From: an uncultured Desulfuromonadales bacterium
GTDB taxonomy: Bacteria; Desulfobacterota; Desulfuromonadia; Geobacterales; CAIOGM01
Direction: 5' to 3'
NCBI GenBank assembly: GCA_903929485.1
Contig: CAIYUY010000040.1
Coordinates: forward strand, 1-53,082
DNA: 53,082 bases
Numbering within the stretch: the first letter of the stretch is position 1; every line of letters starts with the position of its first letter. The position numbers and the translations under genes are program-made. Of the stretch, positions 9,301-18,562 are shown piece by piece. The notes under the pieces are model-generated. The model was not told the origin of the DNA. It saw nothing but the letters and a program-made list of their open reading frames with translations, and searched no databases.

Positions 9301-10167
9301 ATCGCCTCGGGTAACCTGATGGTCAACCTGCGGGAGCGGTCAAGCAAGGATGAACTGATGAAGGCGCTGGTCACCATGGTGAGCCAGCTTACCAAGGTGG
9401 TCAAGGATGTGAAGAGCGCGGCTGACAACGTGGCTGCCGGCTCCCGTGAGATGAGTTCCGGGGCCGATGACCTCTCCAATGGCGCCAACGAGCAGGCGGC
9501 GGCAGCCGAGGAAGCATCTTCCAGCGTGGAACAGATGACCGCCAATATCCGGCAGAACGCCGACAACGCCCGGGAAACCGAAAAGATCGCCTTGATGGCG
9601 GCGGACGACGCCAGGGACGGCGGGTCGGCGGTAACTGAAACCGTGGCGGCCATGCGGGAGATTGCCGGGAAGATCACCATCATCGAGGAGATTGCCAGGC
9701 AGACCAACATGCTTGCCCTGAACGCCGCCATTGAGGCGGCCCGGGCCGGGGAGCACGGCAAAGGGTTCGCCGTGGTCGCCTCGGAGGTGCGCAAGCTGGC
9801 GGAACGAAGTCAGCAGGCGGCCCAGGAGATCTCCGAACTCTCCACCTCCAGCGTGGAGGTGGCGGAACGAGCCGGGTCAATGCTGTCCAGGATCGTCCCG
9901 GAAATCCAAAGAACCGCGGAACTGGTGCAGGAGATCAACGCCGCCTGCCGGGAACAGGACAGCGGCGCCGTGCAGATCAACAAGGCGATCCAGCAGCTGG
10001 ATCAGATTACCCAGCAGAACGCCTCGGCGGCGGAGGAGATGGCCTCCACCTCCGAACAGCTCTCTGCTCAGGCGGAGCAGCTCCAGAGCAGTGTAACCTT
10101 CTTCAAGACCGACGACTCGGGATCAAGGAGTTCGGAGAAAAGGAGGCCTGCCATGTATCTGCGCTGA
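6313..10167 (+). CDS. Methyl-accepting chemotaxis protein with an 18-unit poly-HAMP array
   Basis: A 1284-residue chemoreceptor. TM1 is at about residues 10-32, a four-helix-bundle sensor domain at about 35-185 and TM2 at about 187-211. A canonical HAMP follows (about 212-265). Then come 16 HAMP-like units of about 45 residues, in eight alternating A/B pairs (about 267-990), and a last HAMP (about 991-1035). The MCP signalling hairpin has its tip near residues 1125-1165 ([20 protein letters not shown]). It should pass ligand signals to CheA/CheW. The sensor module is nearly the same as that of the histidine kinase at 12142-14031. A PstS-like protein and a porin follow closely on the same strand. 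A GGGAG precedes the ATG. No cheA/cheW lies in the window. Confidence 0.95.
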   Translation: MKKITFGQKLVGGFLIVGFLTAIVGGVGILNIKTIEKADTKLYEKFTVPIGQLQEMISSYLLIRLSLQELLDEPDAAKKKEQVAKIRELLDTMDQDTVEFPKTILTKEGREHFKEFTDSWKVNKGVLEKAITLGEEGNGKELSVLLKGEIAQKGSIALDALVEQVSSKIKQAKRSSGENIVLSNSSTVIMSLFTLAAIILGLMLGWIITRGVKRQLGGEPDDVAELAGKVAQGDLSTVIDTAGKDPRSIIIAMKKMSDAIKALMADAGALTQAAKAGNLATRADAGKHQGEFHDLVAGFNETLDAVIGPLNVAAEYVDRISKGDIPPRITDAYQGDFNAIKLNLNSCISNVTLLVTDTALLAQAARSGRLSVRAEASRHQGEFRHIVTGINDTLDTVIGPLNVAADALYNFGEGIAPAEITEEYLGDYGRIKHGLKAVLAAVTMRGEDLELLLGAALQGNLTLRADATKYNGYNSRMINAVNQILDRLTDPLQVVSVCMNRIAQGDIPAKITETYSGDFNEIKNNVNICIDAVNLLVADSHMLVQATMAGKLATRADATRHHGDFKKIVGGFNDTLDAVIGPLNMAAEYVNRIAKGDIPAKITDSYYGDFNEIKLNLNYCISNITLLIDDAHQLALGAVEGKLASRTDASRHQGDFKKIVIGFNDTLDAVIGPLNMAAQYVDRIAQGEIPPRITDNYNGDFNEVKNNLNGCIDIMNNLLGEAGRVVRAAAEGNLDQRADKNLFIGSWRQLVEGINTIVTNIVTPLRLTASYVDQVARGEIPPLMDGVYHGEYDSTKNNINALLGTMHALHREIDVVITAAAVGDLNLRADADRFVGEWRTLVVGVNDTISNIVGPLMSTAGYLQRIAQGDLPPLIVDNSQGQYNLIKNNLNGLLKTSHNLLSETDMIIKAAAGGDLNHRADATLFVGAWRTLVAGINDTMTGIVTPLALSTDYIKRISLGDMPPVITDRYHLQFDIVRSLNELISALNQITAGAGEIASGNLMVNLRERSSKDELMKALVTMVSQLTKVVKDVKSAADNVAAGSREMSSGADDLSNGANEQAAAAEEASSSVEQMTANIRQNADNARETEKIALMAADDARDGGSAVTETVAAMREIAGKITIIEEIARQTNMLALNAAIEAARAGEHGKGFAVVASEVRKLAERSQQAAQEISELSTSSVEVAERAGSMLSRIVPEIQRTAELVQEINAACREQDSGAVQINKAIQQLDQITQQNASAAEEMASTSEQLSAQAEQLQSSVTFFKTDDSGSRSSEKRRPAMYLR
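7111..9285 (+). repeat. Internal repeat: eight A/B pairs of HAMP-like units
   Basis: About 2175 bp code for 16 units averaging 45 residues. A-units read like [26 protein letters not shown]-units read like [32 protein letters not shown]. Pairs 4 and 5 are almost identical; the B half of pair 2 and the A half of pair 3 are most diverged. The B-units of pairs 1, 3, 4 and 5 share one cysteine near their end (LNSCIS, VNICID, LNYCIS, LNGCID). Confidence 0.85.
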
Positions 10168-10216
10168 ACCTGATGTCTGCTTCGCGAAAACGTACATTAC
10201 ACCAAAGGGGTATCAT

Positions 10217-10663
10217 ATGACTATTATCCGGGTACTACGCAACTGCTTCACGGGAACCCTTATGACAGGCTCGCTCATGATGGGGTTTTCCGCACCGGCG
10301 GCGGCAGCCGACTTTGTGATTGTGGCGAACAAGGGTGTCTCGGCCGGCTCTCTCAGCAAGGGGGAACTTCAGTCGATTTTCCTGGGAGAAAAAACGAAAT
10401 GGGATGACGGCAAGCCGATCAAGATCGTCACCCTGGATGAAGGAGCGGCCCACAAGGCCTTTCTGCAAACCGTCGTGGGGAAAACACCCTCCCAATTTGA
10501 CAGTTACTGGAAGAAACTGATTTTCACCGGCAAAGCCGCGGCCCCCAAGGCCTTTGACGAGGCGGGGAAACTGGTTGATTTCGTGGCGAGCCAAGCCGGC
10601 GCCATCGGCTACGTGGCTGCCGGACAGGCCGTCGGTTCGGTCAAAACAATTTCCATCAAGTAG
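10217..10663 (+). CDS. Small PstS-like periplasmic substrate-binding protein
   Basis: A 148-residue secreted protein. The signal peptide (residues 1 to about 31) ends at APAAAADF. The mature part begins FVIVANKGV and contains LSKGELQSIFLGEKTKWDDG and GAIGYV, which mark the small phosphate-binding-protein-like family; full PstS is about 300 residues, so this is a single-lobe version. Ligand binding is inferred and may not be phosphate. It lies 49 bp after the chemoreceptor gene and 11 bp before the porin gene with good ribosome sites, so the three probably form an operon. It could present a ligand to the chemoreceptor or be a cargo partner of the porin. Confidence 0.8.
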   Translation: MTIIRVLRNCFTGTLMTGSLMMGFSAPAAAADFVIVANKGVSAGSLSKGELQSIFLGEKTKWDDGKPIKIVTLDEGAAHKAFLQTVVGKTPSQFDSYWKKLIFTGKAAAPKAFDEAGKLVDFVASQAGAIGYVAAGQAVGSVKTISIK

Positions 10664-10674
10664 GAGGATAATAC

Positions 10675-11937
10675 ATGAAGAATATTTTAGCAGCGATAAC
10701 ACTCTGCGCAGTGGGACTTACGGCTTTTTCCACAACAGCCGGGGCAGTGGACCTGGGCGGGGTTGACATTCACGGATTCATCTCCCAGGGGTTCATCAAG
10801 ACCCCGGGCCAGAACAACTTCCCCGTGAGCAACAGCGGCAAGGGGTCGTTCAACTTCAACGACTTCGGCATCAATTTCACCAAGGAGATCTCCCCGGATC
10901 TGCATCTGGGGCTGCAGTTGTCCGCCTTCGACCGGGGTAACTACGGCCGGGACAAGATCACCATCGACTGGGCCTACGGCGACTATCGTTTCAAGGATTG
11001 GCTCGGGTTCCGGGCAGGGAAGGTGAAGATACCCCTGGGGCTCTACAACGAGGCCAGGGATAATGACGCACTGAGGACCTTCATCTTCCTCCCCCAGCAG
11101 GCGTATTTCGATTATGAGCGGGATTCCCTGGTGGCCATCCTGGGTGGCGGGATCTACGGCTCCATCCCCATGGGGAATGCGGGGACACTGAACTATCAGG
11201 TAGAAGTCGGCGCCGTCCCCGCGGTCTCCGACGGCGGCTTCGCCAAGGAAATTGGTGGGATGCTGGGTGGTTCGTCCGACACCCTGAACATCACCGACAT
11301 CAATTCCACCACCTCCATCGCCCACAGCCTGGAATGGCGGACCCCCGTTTCCGGTCTCCGCGCCCTGGCCACCGGTCTTCATACATCGCTCAGTGGAACA
11401 GCAAACGTGCTGGACCATGCAGTACCAAATGCCGATGGAGTAAATACCGACCATTTCACCGGGACCGCAACCTGGAAGTACGACAATCTCCACCGCTACA
11501 TCTTCTCCCTGGAATACACGCTGAACGATCTGATCCTCTCCGGCGAGTATGAACTTGACGACTACACGCTGAGCACCAGCTCCACCTATTCCAACGGGAC
11601 TACAGGCGCATTAAATTCAAAGCAAGCCACCGACTCCTGGGTCATCATGGCCACCTACCGCTTCAATGACTGGTTCGAAATGGGGAGTTTTTACCATGAA
11701 GTCTACGCTGATCGACACCACCGTGACGGTTCCACTCACAACGACTTTTGGCTTGCTCAGCCCTACAACATGTGGTGGAAGGACACGGCCTTGACACTCC
11801 GCTTCGACCCGGTCCCCAACGTGGTGTTCAAGGTCGAGGGGCATTACATCAACGGGAACTACGAAGTCATCGAAAACATCGGTGGCGCCAAAAAGGATTC
11901 GTACATCCTGGCCAGCAAGGTCAGCTACAGCTTCTGA
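10675..11937 (+). CDS. Outer-membrane porin-like beta-barrel protein
   Basis: A 420-residue protein with a signal peptide cut after about residue 24 (TAGA-VDL). The mature chain is rich in alternating aromatic/polar strands (for example WAYGDYRFKDWLGFRAGKVK) and ends in a C-terminal Phe (VSYSF), the usual beta-barrel assembly signal. No metal or heme motifs were seen. The family resembles OprP/OprO-like or uncharacterised deltaproteobacterial porins; the substrate is unknown. A strong AGGAGG precedes the ATG. It is the last gene of the mcp operon and converges on the histidine kinase at 12142-14031. Confidence 0.8.
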   Translation: MKNILAAITLCAVGLTAFSTTAGAVDLGGVDIHGFISQGFIKTPGQNNFPVSNSGKGSFNFNDFGINFTKEISPDLHLGLQLSAFDRGNYGRDKITIDWAYGDYRFKDWLGFRAGKVKIPLGLYNEARDNDALRTFIFLPQQAYFDYERDSLVAILGGGIYGSIPMGNAGTLNYQVEVGAVPAVSDGGFAKEIGGMLGGSSDTLNITDINSTTSIAHSLEWRTPVSGLRALATGLHTSLSGTANVLDHAVPNADGVNTDHFTGTATWKYDNLHRYIFSLEYTLNDLILSGEYELDDYTLSTSSTYSNGTTGALNSKQATDSWVIMATYRFNDWFEMGSFYHEVYADRHHRDGSTHNDFWLAQPYNMWWKDTALTLRFDPVPNVVFKVEGHYINGNYEVIENIGGAKKDSYILASKVSYSF

Positions 11938-11950
11938 TCTCCGACCTTTT

Positions 11951-11974
11951 GTAGGGGCGAACGGCGTTCGCCCT
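11951..11974. repeat. GTAGGGGCGA palindrome, intergenic copy
   Basis: GGGCGAAC-GGC-GTTCGCCC is a perfect 8-3-8 palindrome preceded by GTAG, 13 bp after the porin stop. The same sequence family occurs in frame inside the type IIG gene at 18749-18772. It might help end porin transcription, but no U-run follows. Confidence 0.75.
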
Positions 11975-12069
11975 GTTTCATCGGCGAAAGGGTAGAATGC
12001 CATACGTGCGTATGCAAAATAATGGCCGCAGGGTGTGCACCAGTGACCGGAGCATCCTGCGGCTTATCT

Positions 12070-12116
12070 TTTCTTTGCGGTTCCTTTGCGTACGTTGCGT
12101 CTTTGCGGTGAAAAGG
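12070..12116. repeat. Solo arm of the MITE-like element
   Basis: This segment matches the right end of the element at 33702-33826 (TTTCTTTGCGGTTCCTTTGCGT, then the inverted-repeat core, then GGTGAAAA). No left arm was found nearby, so it is a remnant or half-element at the 3' end of the histidine kinase gene. Confidence 0.65.
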
Positions 12117-12141
12117 TTTTCCCACTCTCCTGCACCACCAC

Positions 12142-14031
12142 TCAGATTTTCGTCGTGCGGGGAAGCCTGACGGTAAAGGTTGTTCCCTGGCCGGACGCGC
12201 TCTCCACCAGAATTTCCCCCTGCTGTCTCTTGATGATTTCATAGGAGATACTGAGTCCCAGCCCGGTCCCCTTCCCCACATCCTTGGTGGTGAAAAACGG
12301 GTTAAAAATCTGGCTCCGAATCTCGTCGGAGATTCCTTGTCCGGTGTCGCTCACCGAGGCATACACGGAGTCGCCGTCATGCCAACACTTCAGGGTTATT
12401 TCACCGGGGGGGGTAACAATGGCCTGCCCGGCATTGATCAGGAGGTTCAGAAAGACTTGATTCAGTTGGCCGGGGTGGCAGAGAATCACCGGCAACGGCT
12501 CATACATTTTTCGTATGGTGGCCACATATTTCAATTCGTTGAAACAGATGGTCAAGGCGCTCTCCAGGCAGGCGTCCAGTGTCGTCAGCTCATAATCAGG
12601 CGCATCCACCCTTGAAAAGTTTTTCAGGTCCAATACTATTTTTGTGACTCGCTGCGCACCAACCAGCGACTCCTCGATGAGATCGGTTCCGTCCGCAAAA
12701 ATAGTATCGATGTCCAACGAATTGCGGCAATTGGCAAGTAATATCCGGCTACCCTCCGTCAACTCCCTGTCATCATATCCCTGCCTGATCCGATCATATT
12801 TGATAATCAATCCCAGGTAATCGGCAAGAGTACGCAAATTGCTGGAGATGAAACCCATGGGATTGTTGATCTCATGAGCCACGCCGGCCGCCAATTGACC
12901 GATGGAAGCCATCTTCTCGCTCTGCATCAAAACCCGATCCAGCTCCCTGTTTTTGAGCACTTCATCGGCAACCCGCTCTTCCAGTTGCAGGTTGAGAGAT
13001 TCCAGCTGAAGTTGATGATCCTGCAATAGTTCCTGATCAATGCGCCGTTGCGCCACTTCTTCATTGAGAAGGGCTGTGGTCACTCTCAACGGTTTCACGA
13101 TATTGTTCACGATATTGTTGATTCCCACCACCAGATCACGAAAATCCCCCCGATGCTTGGTCGCATCGGCCCTGGTGTCCAGATTGCCCGCCATCGCCGC
13201 CTGGGTCAGAGTCCCGGCATCGGCCACCAAAGCCCTGATGGCCTCGGTCATCCTCTGCATGGCCACGATGATGCTCTGGGGATCCTTCCCCGTGGTATCG
13301 ATTATGGTGGAGAGATCCCCCCTGGCGACTTTTCCCGCCAGTTCGGCCACATCGGCCGGCTCCCCCCCAAGTTGTCGCCTGATCCCCCGGGTGATGATCC
13401 CGCCGAGACAAACCCCCAGAAGAATCGCCATCATGGTGAACAGACACATGAGCACGGTGGCGTTTTTTGACAGGACGTTGTTTTCTTCGGAGCTCCGCTT
13501 GGCCTGTCTGATCTTGGAGCTCACCTGCTCCACGAGCACCTCGAAGGCTCTGGCGCCGTTTTGGGCCATGACTCCCGACTGCAGGAGCGCTAACCCCTTG
13601 CGGTTCCCCTGATCCCCCATTCGGATCGCCTCGACCAGATCGACTTTGTACAATTTCCAAACGTCGGTGAACTCCCTGAAATGTTCGCGTCCCTCCTTGG
13701 TAAGAATCGTCTTGTCAAACTCAATGGCGTCCTGATCGATGGTGTTCAGCAGTTCACAAGCCCGGTTCACCTCCTCCTGTTTTTTCACCCCATCCGTTTC
13801 ATACTGCAACTCCTGCAAGGCGAGGCGGATGAGAAAATAGGACGAAATCATCTCCTGCAACTGACCGATGGGAACCGTGAACTTCTCATAGAGCTTGGTG
13901 TCGGCCTTGTCCATGGCCCTGATATTGTAAATCCCCACCCCACCCACAATGGCGGCGAAAAACGCCACAATCAGAAATCCACCTATGAGTTTTTGGCCGA
14001 ACGTACTATTTTTTATGACTATTCGCATCAC
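12142..14031 (-). CDS. Histidine kinase with the same sensor module as the chemoreceptor
   Basis: A 629-residue membrane kinase. TM1 is at about residues 13-33, the four-helix-bundle sensor at about 35-188 and TM2 at about 191-213. A HAMP (about 214-268) and one further HAMP-like unit ([20 protein letters not shown], about 271-315) lead to a coiled coil and the kinase core: His386 in [10 protein letters not shown]-box [11 protein letters not shown]1 DTGQGI, lid [16 protein letters not shown]. Residues 10-300 closely match the first 300 residues of the chemoreceptor at 6313. The two may sense the same stimulus with different outputs. It lies 22 bp after glnE on the same strand. No cognate response regulator is next to it. 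Confidence 0.93.
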   Translation of the reverse strand: MMRIVIKNSTFGQKLIGGFLIVAFFAAIVGGVGIYNIRAMDKADTKLYEKFTVPIGQLQEMISSYFLIRLALQELQYETDGVKKQEEVNRACELLNTIDQDAIEFDKTILTKEGREHFREFTDVWKLYKVDLVEAIRMGDQGNRKGLALLQSGVMAQNGARAFEVLVEQVSSKIRQAKRSSEENNVLSKNATVLMCLFTMMAILLGVCLGGIITRGIRRQLGGEPADVAELAGKVARGDLSTIIDTTGKDPQSIIVAMQRMTEAIRALVADAGTLTQAAMAGNLDTRADATKHRGDFRDLVVGINNIVNNIVKPLRVTTALLNEEVAQRRIDQELLQDHQLQLESLNLQLEERVADEVLKNRELDRVLMQSEKMASIGQLAAGVAHEINNPMGFISSNLRTLADYLGLIIKYDRIRQGYDDRELTEGSRILLANCRNSLDIDTIFADGTDLIEESLVGAQRVTKIVLDLKNFSRVDAPDYELTTLDACLESALTICFNELKYVATIRKMYEPLPVILCHPGQLNQVFLNLLINAGQAIVTPPGEITLKCWHDGDSVYASVSDTGQGISDEIRSQIFNPFFTTKDVGKGTGLGLSISYEIIKRQQGEILVESASGQGTTFTVRLPRTTKI

Positions 14032-14052
14032 ACAATTCCCCTTCGGTTTAAG

Positions 14053-17000
14053 TTACTCTTCTCCGAACACCCGGTAAAAACAGTCACGGATGGCTGAGGT
14101 GTTTTTCCCGTACTCGGCCATGAAGAGCTCGCCGGGGTGACGGAGTTTCGGGTCATACCCCAATTGGCGGGCCAGTTTATCCAGATATTCCCGCGAACCG
14201 CTCAGATCGTTCATGGAGTAATCATGGATAATCCGGAGCCGGTTCTCCAGTCGCCTCAGAAACTTGTACCCGCTAAGAACTGTTTCGGCATCGCTGTCGG
14301 CCAGAAGTCGAGCTGTCCGGATCGCCTTCAGCGCCGCCACGGTGGAGGTGGAGCGGATGGCTTCGTAGTCGCGGCCGAATTTCAACTGGAGGTACTGGAC
14401 GATGAACTCCACATCCACGATCCCTCCCCGGCCGGTCTTGATGTTGTAACTCCCCTTGGACTCCCTGGCCAGCTCGTTTTCCATCCGCATCCGAAGGCGG
14501 CGGATTTCCCGACGTTCCTCGTCGCCGACAGTGGCGCCGTAAACAGTGGCGGTGATAATCTTTTCCAGCTCTCCCTTCAATTCCGGCCGACCAATGACAA
14601 CGCGAGCCTTGGTTAGAGCCTGTCTCTCCCAGACTTGAGCTTCATGGGCATGGTAGCTTCTGAACGACTCCAGGGAGGTCACCAACGGTCCGGCATTACC
14701 CGAAGGACGGAGTCGGGTATCGATCTTGTAGACATACCCTTCCCGTGTCTGGGTGGAGAGGATGGAGATAATCTTCTGGCCCAGTTTGGCGAAATATTCA
14801 TGGTTGGTGATCGGTTTTTCTCCGTCGGTGGTTCCCTGATGATCATAGATATAGATGATATCCAGGTCTGAATGGTAGTTTAGCTCGTCCCCGCCCATTT
14901 TCCCCAGGGCGATAACAGCCAGACTCGCCTCCCGGATACCGCCGCTCCGGTCACAGGTGGGGATGCCGTGGCGGGTAAGCTCTTTTTTCGCCATGCTGTA
15001 GGCGGCAAAGAGAAGCACATCGGCCAAGGTGGTAAGCTGGCGAGTGATCTCCGATTGGCCCAGATTACCATGTATGTCGTTGAGACCGATCCGGAGAAAC
15101 TCCTCGTGCCGATAGCGCCGAAGCGCATCCAGCCGCTCCTCGATGTCGTCGGCCTGGTCAAGGAGCAGGGCGATCTCGGCCCCCATCTCTTCCCGATCCT
15201 TCACGAACCCGGTGGTGGAGGAGCGAGTGACCATGCTGTCCAGAAGCGCCGGATTGCCGATGAGGATCTTGGAAAGAAACTCGGAGATGCCGAAGAGGGA
15301 TACCAGAAGCTTCAGCGTTTCGCGACTCTCCGCAAGGAGCGCGTAGAGAGTCGATCTCGACCCCACCGCCACCAGAAACCGCTCCAGGTTCCCCAGCGCC
15401 ATCTCCTGGTCGGGGGACTCCAGCAGATACTGCAGGAAGAACGGGGCGATCTTTTCCAGGGTTCGGCGAGCCCGCTCGGTGAGACGAGCCCGGGGAGGGC
15501 CATCACGGAGCACCACAAGACTGTCATAGGCCCGGTCCAGCTGGACAAATCGCCGCTCGGCCAGCAGCTCCTTGATCAGCTCCGGGTCGGCGCGATGATC
15601 CAGTAACCGCTTGACTTCGGAGCTGACCTCATCCTGCGCCTCCTGCGCCCCCCCGTGAAAGAGCTTGCCGTACATCCCAAAGACCCGATCCCGATGCGCG
15701 GCGAGAGTCTCCCTGAACTTGAGCTCCCCGTTCTCCCTGAGAAAACCGCAGCGGCGAGCCAGCGCCCGGAACTCTTCCTCCCGGGTGGGGAGGTTATGCG
15801 TCTGTCGCTCCTGCACGACCTGTATCCGGTGTTCCACGGTGCGGAGAAACCGGTAGGCGTCCCGGAGGGCGTCACACTCTTCCCCGGTGATGAGTCGGGC
15901 GTCCTTCAGCTTCTCCAGCGCCTTCAGTGTGCTCCGTTCACGGATGACGGGATTTCTTCCCGCGTAGACCAGTTGCAGCGACTGGATGAAAAATTCCACC
16001 TCCCGGATACCGCCGCGCCCCAGCTTGATATTCAGCTCCCCCTCTCGCTCCCGGGCCAGGGAGGCGTTGATCTTCTGCTTCATCACCTTCATGTCTTCAA
16101 TCATGTTGAAATCATGATATTTCCGATAAATGAAGGGCTCCAGAAACTTGAGGATCGCCTCGCCAAGAACGAGATCTCCCGCCACCGGCCGAGCCTTCAG
16201 CATGGCGGTTCGCTCCCACGACTGCCCCCACGCCTCGTAATAAACCTCGGCGGAGCGCTGGGAGATGGCCATGTCGCCGCTTTTCCCCTCGGGACGGAGC
16301 CCCATGTCCACCCGGAAGACATAACCGTCGGCGGTCACCTGGGATATGGCCCGGGAGATCAATTCACCCAGCTTGACGAAAAAAGCGTGCAGTGAGATCT
16401 TCCCCTTCCCTCCCCCGTGGCTCCCCGGGACACCCGTCGTTTCTCCCTCGTCGGAGCTGTAGAAGTAGATCAGGTCGATATCCGAGGAAAAATTCAGCTC
16501 CCTCCCCCCGAACTTACCCATGCCGAGAACCGTCAGATCCGCTTCCCGTTCCCCGTGAGGAGAGCTCATCATCGGTCGGCCATGCTCCTCGACCAGCTTC
16601 CGGCGGGCCGCTTCGTAGGCGATCTGGAGGCAGGAGGCGGCCAGGGAGGTAAGCTCCAGGGTCACCTCTTCCAGCGGGGCGAGATTATTCAGGTCACGGG
16701 TGGCGATCCTGAGTATTTCGTGATATTTGAACTGCCGCAGGAGAGGAAGTGTCCCTTGGTAGCCCGTCTCGTCGCCGATAAATTCCCGCAGAGCGGCCAT
16801 GCTCTCTGCTTCACTCCGGCGGATCTCGATCTGCCGGTTGGTAAAGAGCGCCCGGAAGTAGCCGGCATCGCGGCAGACGATATTGGTGAGAAACGGCGAA
16901 GAGCCGCAGAGGGTCAGCAGTTGCACGAAACGCGCCCTGTGGGCGCAGATGGCCAGAAGCTCGTCACGTTGAACCACCGAACTGATCCGTTCCAGACCGT

Positions 17001-17217
17001 TCAGAGCCAGATCGGGGAGTGCGGTAAAGAGCGCCGCGTAGGCCACACCTGCAATATTTTGGCCGGGAAGACTTTCGGCCAGAAGCCGAAGATTGGTGGC
17101 GGAGCGGGACGGGTAAACGAACCCCCTGCGCCCGAGAAAGACGATAAGATCCGCGTCTCCCCCCGCCGCGACGGCAAAGAGTGTCCGGAATTCGGCATAA
17201 AAATCGTTACGGTTCAT
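14053..17217 (-). CDS. glnE: Bifunctional glutamine synthetase adenylyltransferase/adenylyl-removing enzyme
   Basis: GlnE adds and removes AMP on glutamine synthetase in response to PII and glutamine. The 1054-residue product has the two homologous nucleotidyltransferase halves: GMGKFGGRELNFSSDIDL (N-terminal, adenylyl removal) and ALGKMGGDELNYHSDLDI (C-terminal, adenylylation), each with the G-G...D-x-D pattern. Length is near the usual 950-1050. I chose the ATG giving MNRNDFYAEF, which overlaps the stop of the upstream nuclease gene as ATGA (17214-17217); the frame stays open 15 codons further up, but those lie inside the neighbour. Such tight coupling of glnE to a DUF1016 nuclease is odd. 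Confidence 0.95.
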   Translation of the reverse strand: MNRNDFYAEFRTLFAVAAGGDADLIVFLGRRGFVYPSRSATNLRLLAESLPGQNIAGVAYAALFTALPDLALNGLERISSVVQRDELLAICAHRARFVQLLTLCGSSPFLTNIVCRDAGYFRALFTNRQIEIRRSEAESMAALREFIGDETGYQGTLPLLRQFKYHEILRIATRDLNNLAPLEEVTLELTSLAASCLQIAYEAARRKLVEEHGRPMMSSPHGEREADLTVLGMGKFGGRELNFSSDIDLIYFYSSDEGETTGVPGSHGGGKGKISLHAFFVKLGELISRAISQVTADGYVFRVDMGLRPEGKSGDMAISQRSAEVYYEAWGQSWERTAMLKARPVAGDLVLGEAILKFLEPFIYRKYHDFNMIEDMKVMKQKINASLAREREGELNIKLGRGGIREVEFFIQSLQLVYAGRNPVIRERSTLKALEKLKDARLITGEECDALRDAYRFLRTVEHRIQVVQERQTHNLPTREEEFRALARRCGFLRENGELKFRETLAAHRDRVFGMYGKLFHGGAQEAQDEVSSEVKRLLDHRADPELIKELLAERRFVQLDRAYDSLVVLRDGPPRARLTERARRTLEKIAPFFLQYLLESPDQEMALGNLERFLVAVGSRSTLYALLAESRETLKLLVSLFGISEFLSKILIGNPALLDSMVTRSSTTGFVKDREEMGAEIALLLDQADDIEERLDALRRYRHEEFLRIGLNDIHGNLGQSEITRQLTTLADVLLFAAYSMAKKELTRHGIPTCDRSGGIREASLAVIALGKMGGDELNYHSDLDIIYIYDHQGTTDGEKPITNHEYFAKLGQKIISILSTQTREGYVYKIDTRLRPSGNAGPLVTSLESFRSYHAHEAQVWERQALTKARVVIGRPELKGELEKIITATVYGATVGDEERREIRRLRMRMENELARESKGSYNIKTGRGGIVDVEFIVQYLQLKFGRDYEAIRSTSTVAALKAIRTARLLADSDAETVLSGYKFLRRLENRLRIIHDYSMNDLSGSREYLDKLARQLGYDPKLRHPGELFMAEYGKNTSAIRDCFYRVFGEE

Positions 17218-18386
17218 GGTCTGCTCCCGGCTCCATAGGCCACCTCCTCTTCCCTCACCCACTCAACCAGCTTCTGTTGCAACAGTTCCTTGGACGGCAG
17301 ATAAAGACTGTACTCCCGTGCATGAATGTTGGCGTCAGCCGGCAGGGTCAGTTCGACAATGGCATCTTTTTTCCTCTTGCAAAGAAGGATGCCGATAGTG
17401 GGGTTTTCTTCGGGGGTCTTCACGTAGCGGTCGAAATAGTTCACATACATCTGCATCTGCCCCAGGTCCTGATGGCTGAGCTTTTCCAGTTTAAGATCAA
17501 TGAGCACATAACAGCGGAGCAGACGGTTGTAAAAGACCAGATCGACGAAGAAATGGTCCTCATCAAAGGTGAACCGTTTCTGGCGGGCCTCGAAGAGAAA
17601 ACCCTTGCCCAACTCCAGCAGAAACTGTTCAAGCCGGTCGATGATGGCGCTTTCCAGGTCGGACTCGGAGTAGCCGGACTTCTCGTCGAGACCAAGAAAT
17701 TCCAGGACATACGGTTCCTTGAGGATATCCGCAGCCGTGACGATAATCTGCCCTTCGCCGGCGAGTTGCCGGACACCTTCCTTGTCTTTGCTGAAAGCGA
17801 GGCGTTCGTAGAGGCAAGACCCAACTTGGCGTTTCAGCTCACGGAAAGACCAATCCGACTGAAAAGCTTCAATTTCATAGAAACTGCGTTCCTCTAGGTT
17901 TTTGATGGTGAGCAGGAGGACATAATGGGACCAACTGAGCGTAAAAAGTGGCTTGCCGGACTTCCCAGGCGGTGTTTGCACAATTGTCCCGAATTTATCA
18001 GACACTGTCTGACAAATTGGCGTGGCAGGGAAATGGTCAGTCGGGGTCTGACCAATCCTTTCCCGATATTCAAGAAAAAATTGTCGAATCAGACGTAAAT
18101 TGGTTGGAGAGAAACCGTTCCCAAACTCTGCGGACAGCCTCACGGAAAGCTCTTTCAGCAACTCCTTGCCATACTCCGCCCGCTCCGCCCCCTTCTGTTC
18201 TTGCTCCACAATCCGCCGACCGATCTCGAAATTAGTCCGCACCTGCAGGGTGTTAACCTTAGTGGCGACGGCGTGGCGAGCGGAGTGGATGAGTCCGCGA
18301 AGCTCGGTAACCAGTGGCGCAAGCCCATTATCCTCTTTCGGAGGAGAAAGCTGCCTACGACTTCCATGGTCGGGGGTTTTCTTCAT
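17214..18386 (-). CDS. DUF1016/YhcG-type PDDEXK nuclease
   Basis: A 390-residue protein of the DUF1016 (YhcG) family. The N-terminal DUF1016_N helical region is at about residues 20-190 (LIHSARHAVATKVNTLQVRTNFEIGRRIVEQEQKG). The C-terminal PDDEXK nuclease domain is at about 205-370, with the catalytic set in DHFFVDLVFYNR and LIDLKLEKL (D...D-x-K) followed by LGQMQMYVNYFD. YhcG-like proteins are linked with mobile elements and defence loci; the exact role is unsettled. It lies downstream of the type IIG enzyme and overlaps glnE by ATGA. Repeated leader elements upstream (18408-18486) may control it. Confidence 0.88.
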   Translation of the reverse strand: MKKTPDHGSRRQLSPPKEDNGLAPLVTELRGLIHSARHAVATKVNTLQVRTNFEIGRRIVEQEQKGAERAEYGKELLKELSVRLSAEFGNGFSPTNLRLIRQFFLEYRERIGQTPTDHFPATPICQTVSDKFGTIVQTPPGKSGKPLFTLSWSHYVLLLTIKNLEERSFYEIEAFQSDWSFRELKRQVGSCLYERLAFSKDKEGVRQLAGEGQIIVTAADILKEPYVLEFLGLDEKSGYSESDLESAIIDRLEQFLLELGKGFLFEARQKRFTFDEDHFFVDLVFYNRLLRCYVLIDLKLEKLSHQDLGQMQMYVNYFDRYVKTPEENPTIGILLCKRKKDAIVELTLPADANIHAREYSLYLPSKELLQQKLVEWVREEEVAYGAGSRP

Positions 18387-18407
18387 ACTTCACCCTGTAA
18401 ATAACAC

Positions 18408-18486
18408 TTTTCCGTTTCCCAGTTAAGCAAACATGCCATTTGATTTCAGCATGTTACCATTTTTTTCCGTTTCCTAGTTAAGCAAA
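18408..18486. promoter_or_regulatory. Direct repeats in the leader of the DUF1016 nuclease gene
   Basis: A 24-bp sequence (core TTTTCCGTTTCC.AGTTAAG) occurs at 18408-18431 and 18463-18486, differing at one base, with starts 55 bp apart. Between them AACATGC and GCATGTT form a 7-12-7 inverted repeat. The block lies 22-100 bp upstream of the nuclease start and could be a repressor-binding array or the trace of an insertion. Confidence 0.55.
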
Positions 18487-18562
18487 AACGAGATTACCAG
18501 CCAGCGGATGAATCACGTCCTCAAGGCCGATAGTGCTGAGATAGAGGTTCTTATGGTCAAGG

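Noticed and set aside
14053-17262. Upstream start for glnE at 17262
   Set aside because: It would add 15 residues (MGEGRGGGLWSREQT) coded inside the end of the nuclease gene. The ATG at 17217 gives a normal GlnE N-terminus and an ATGA overlap.
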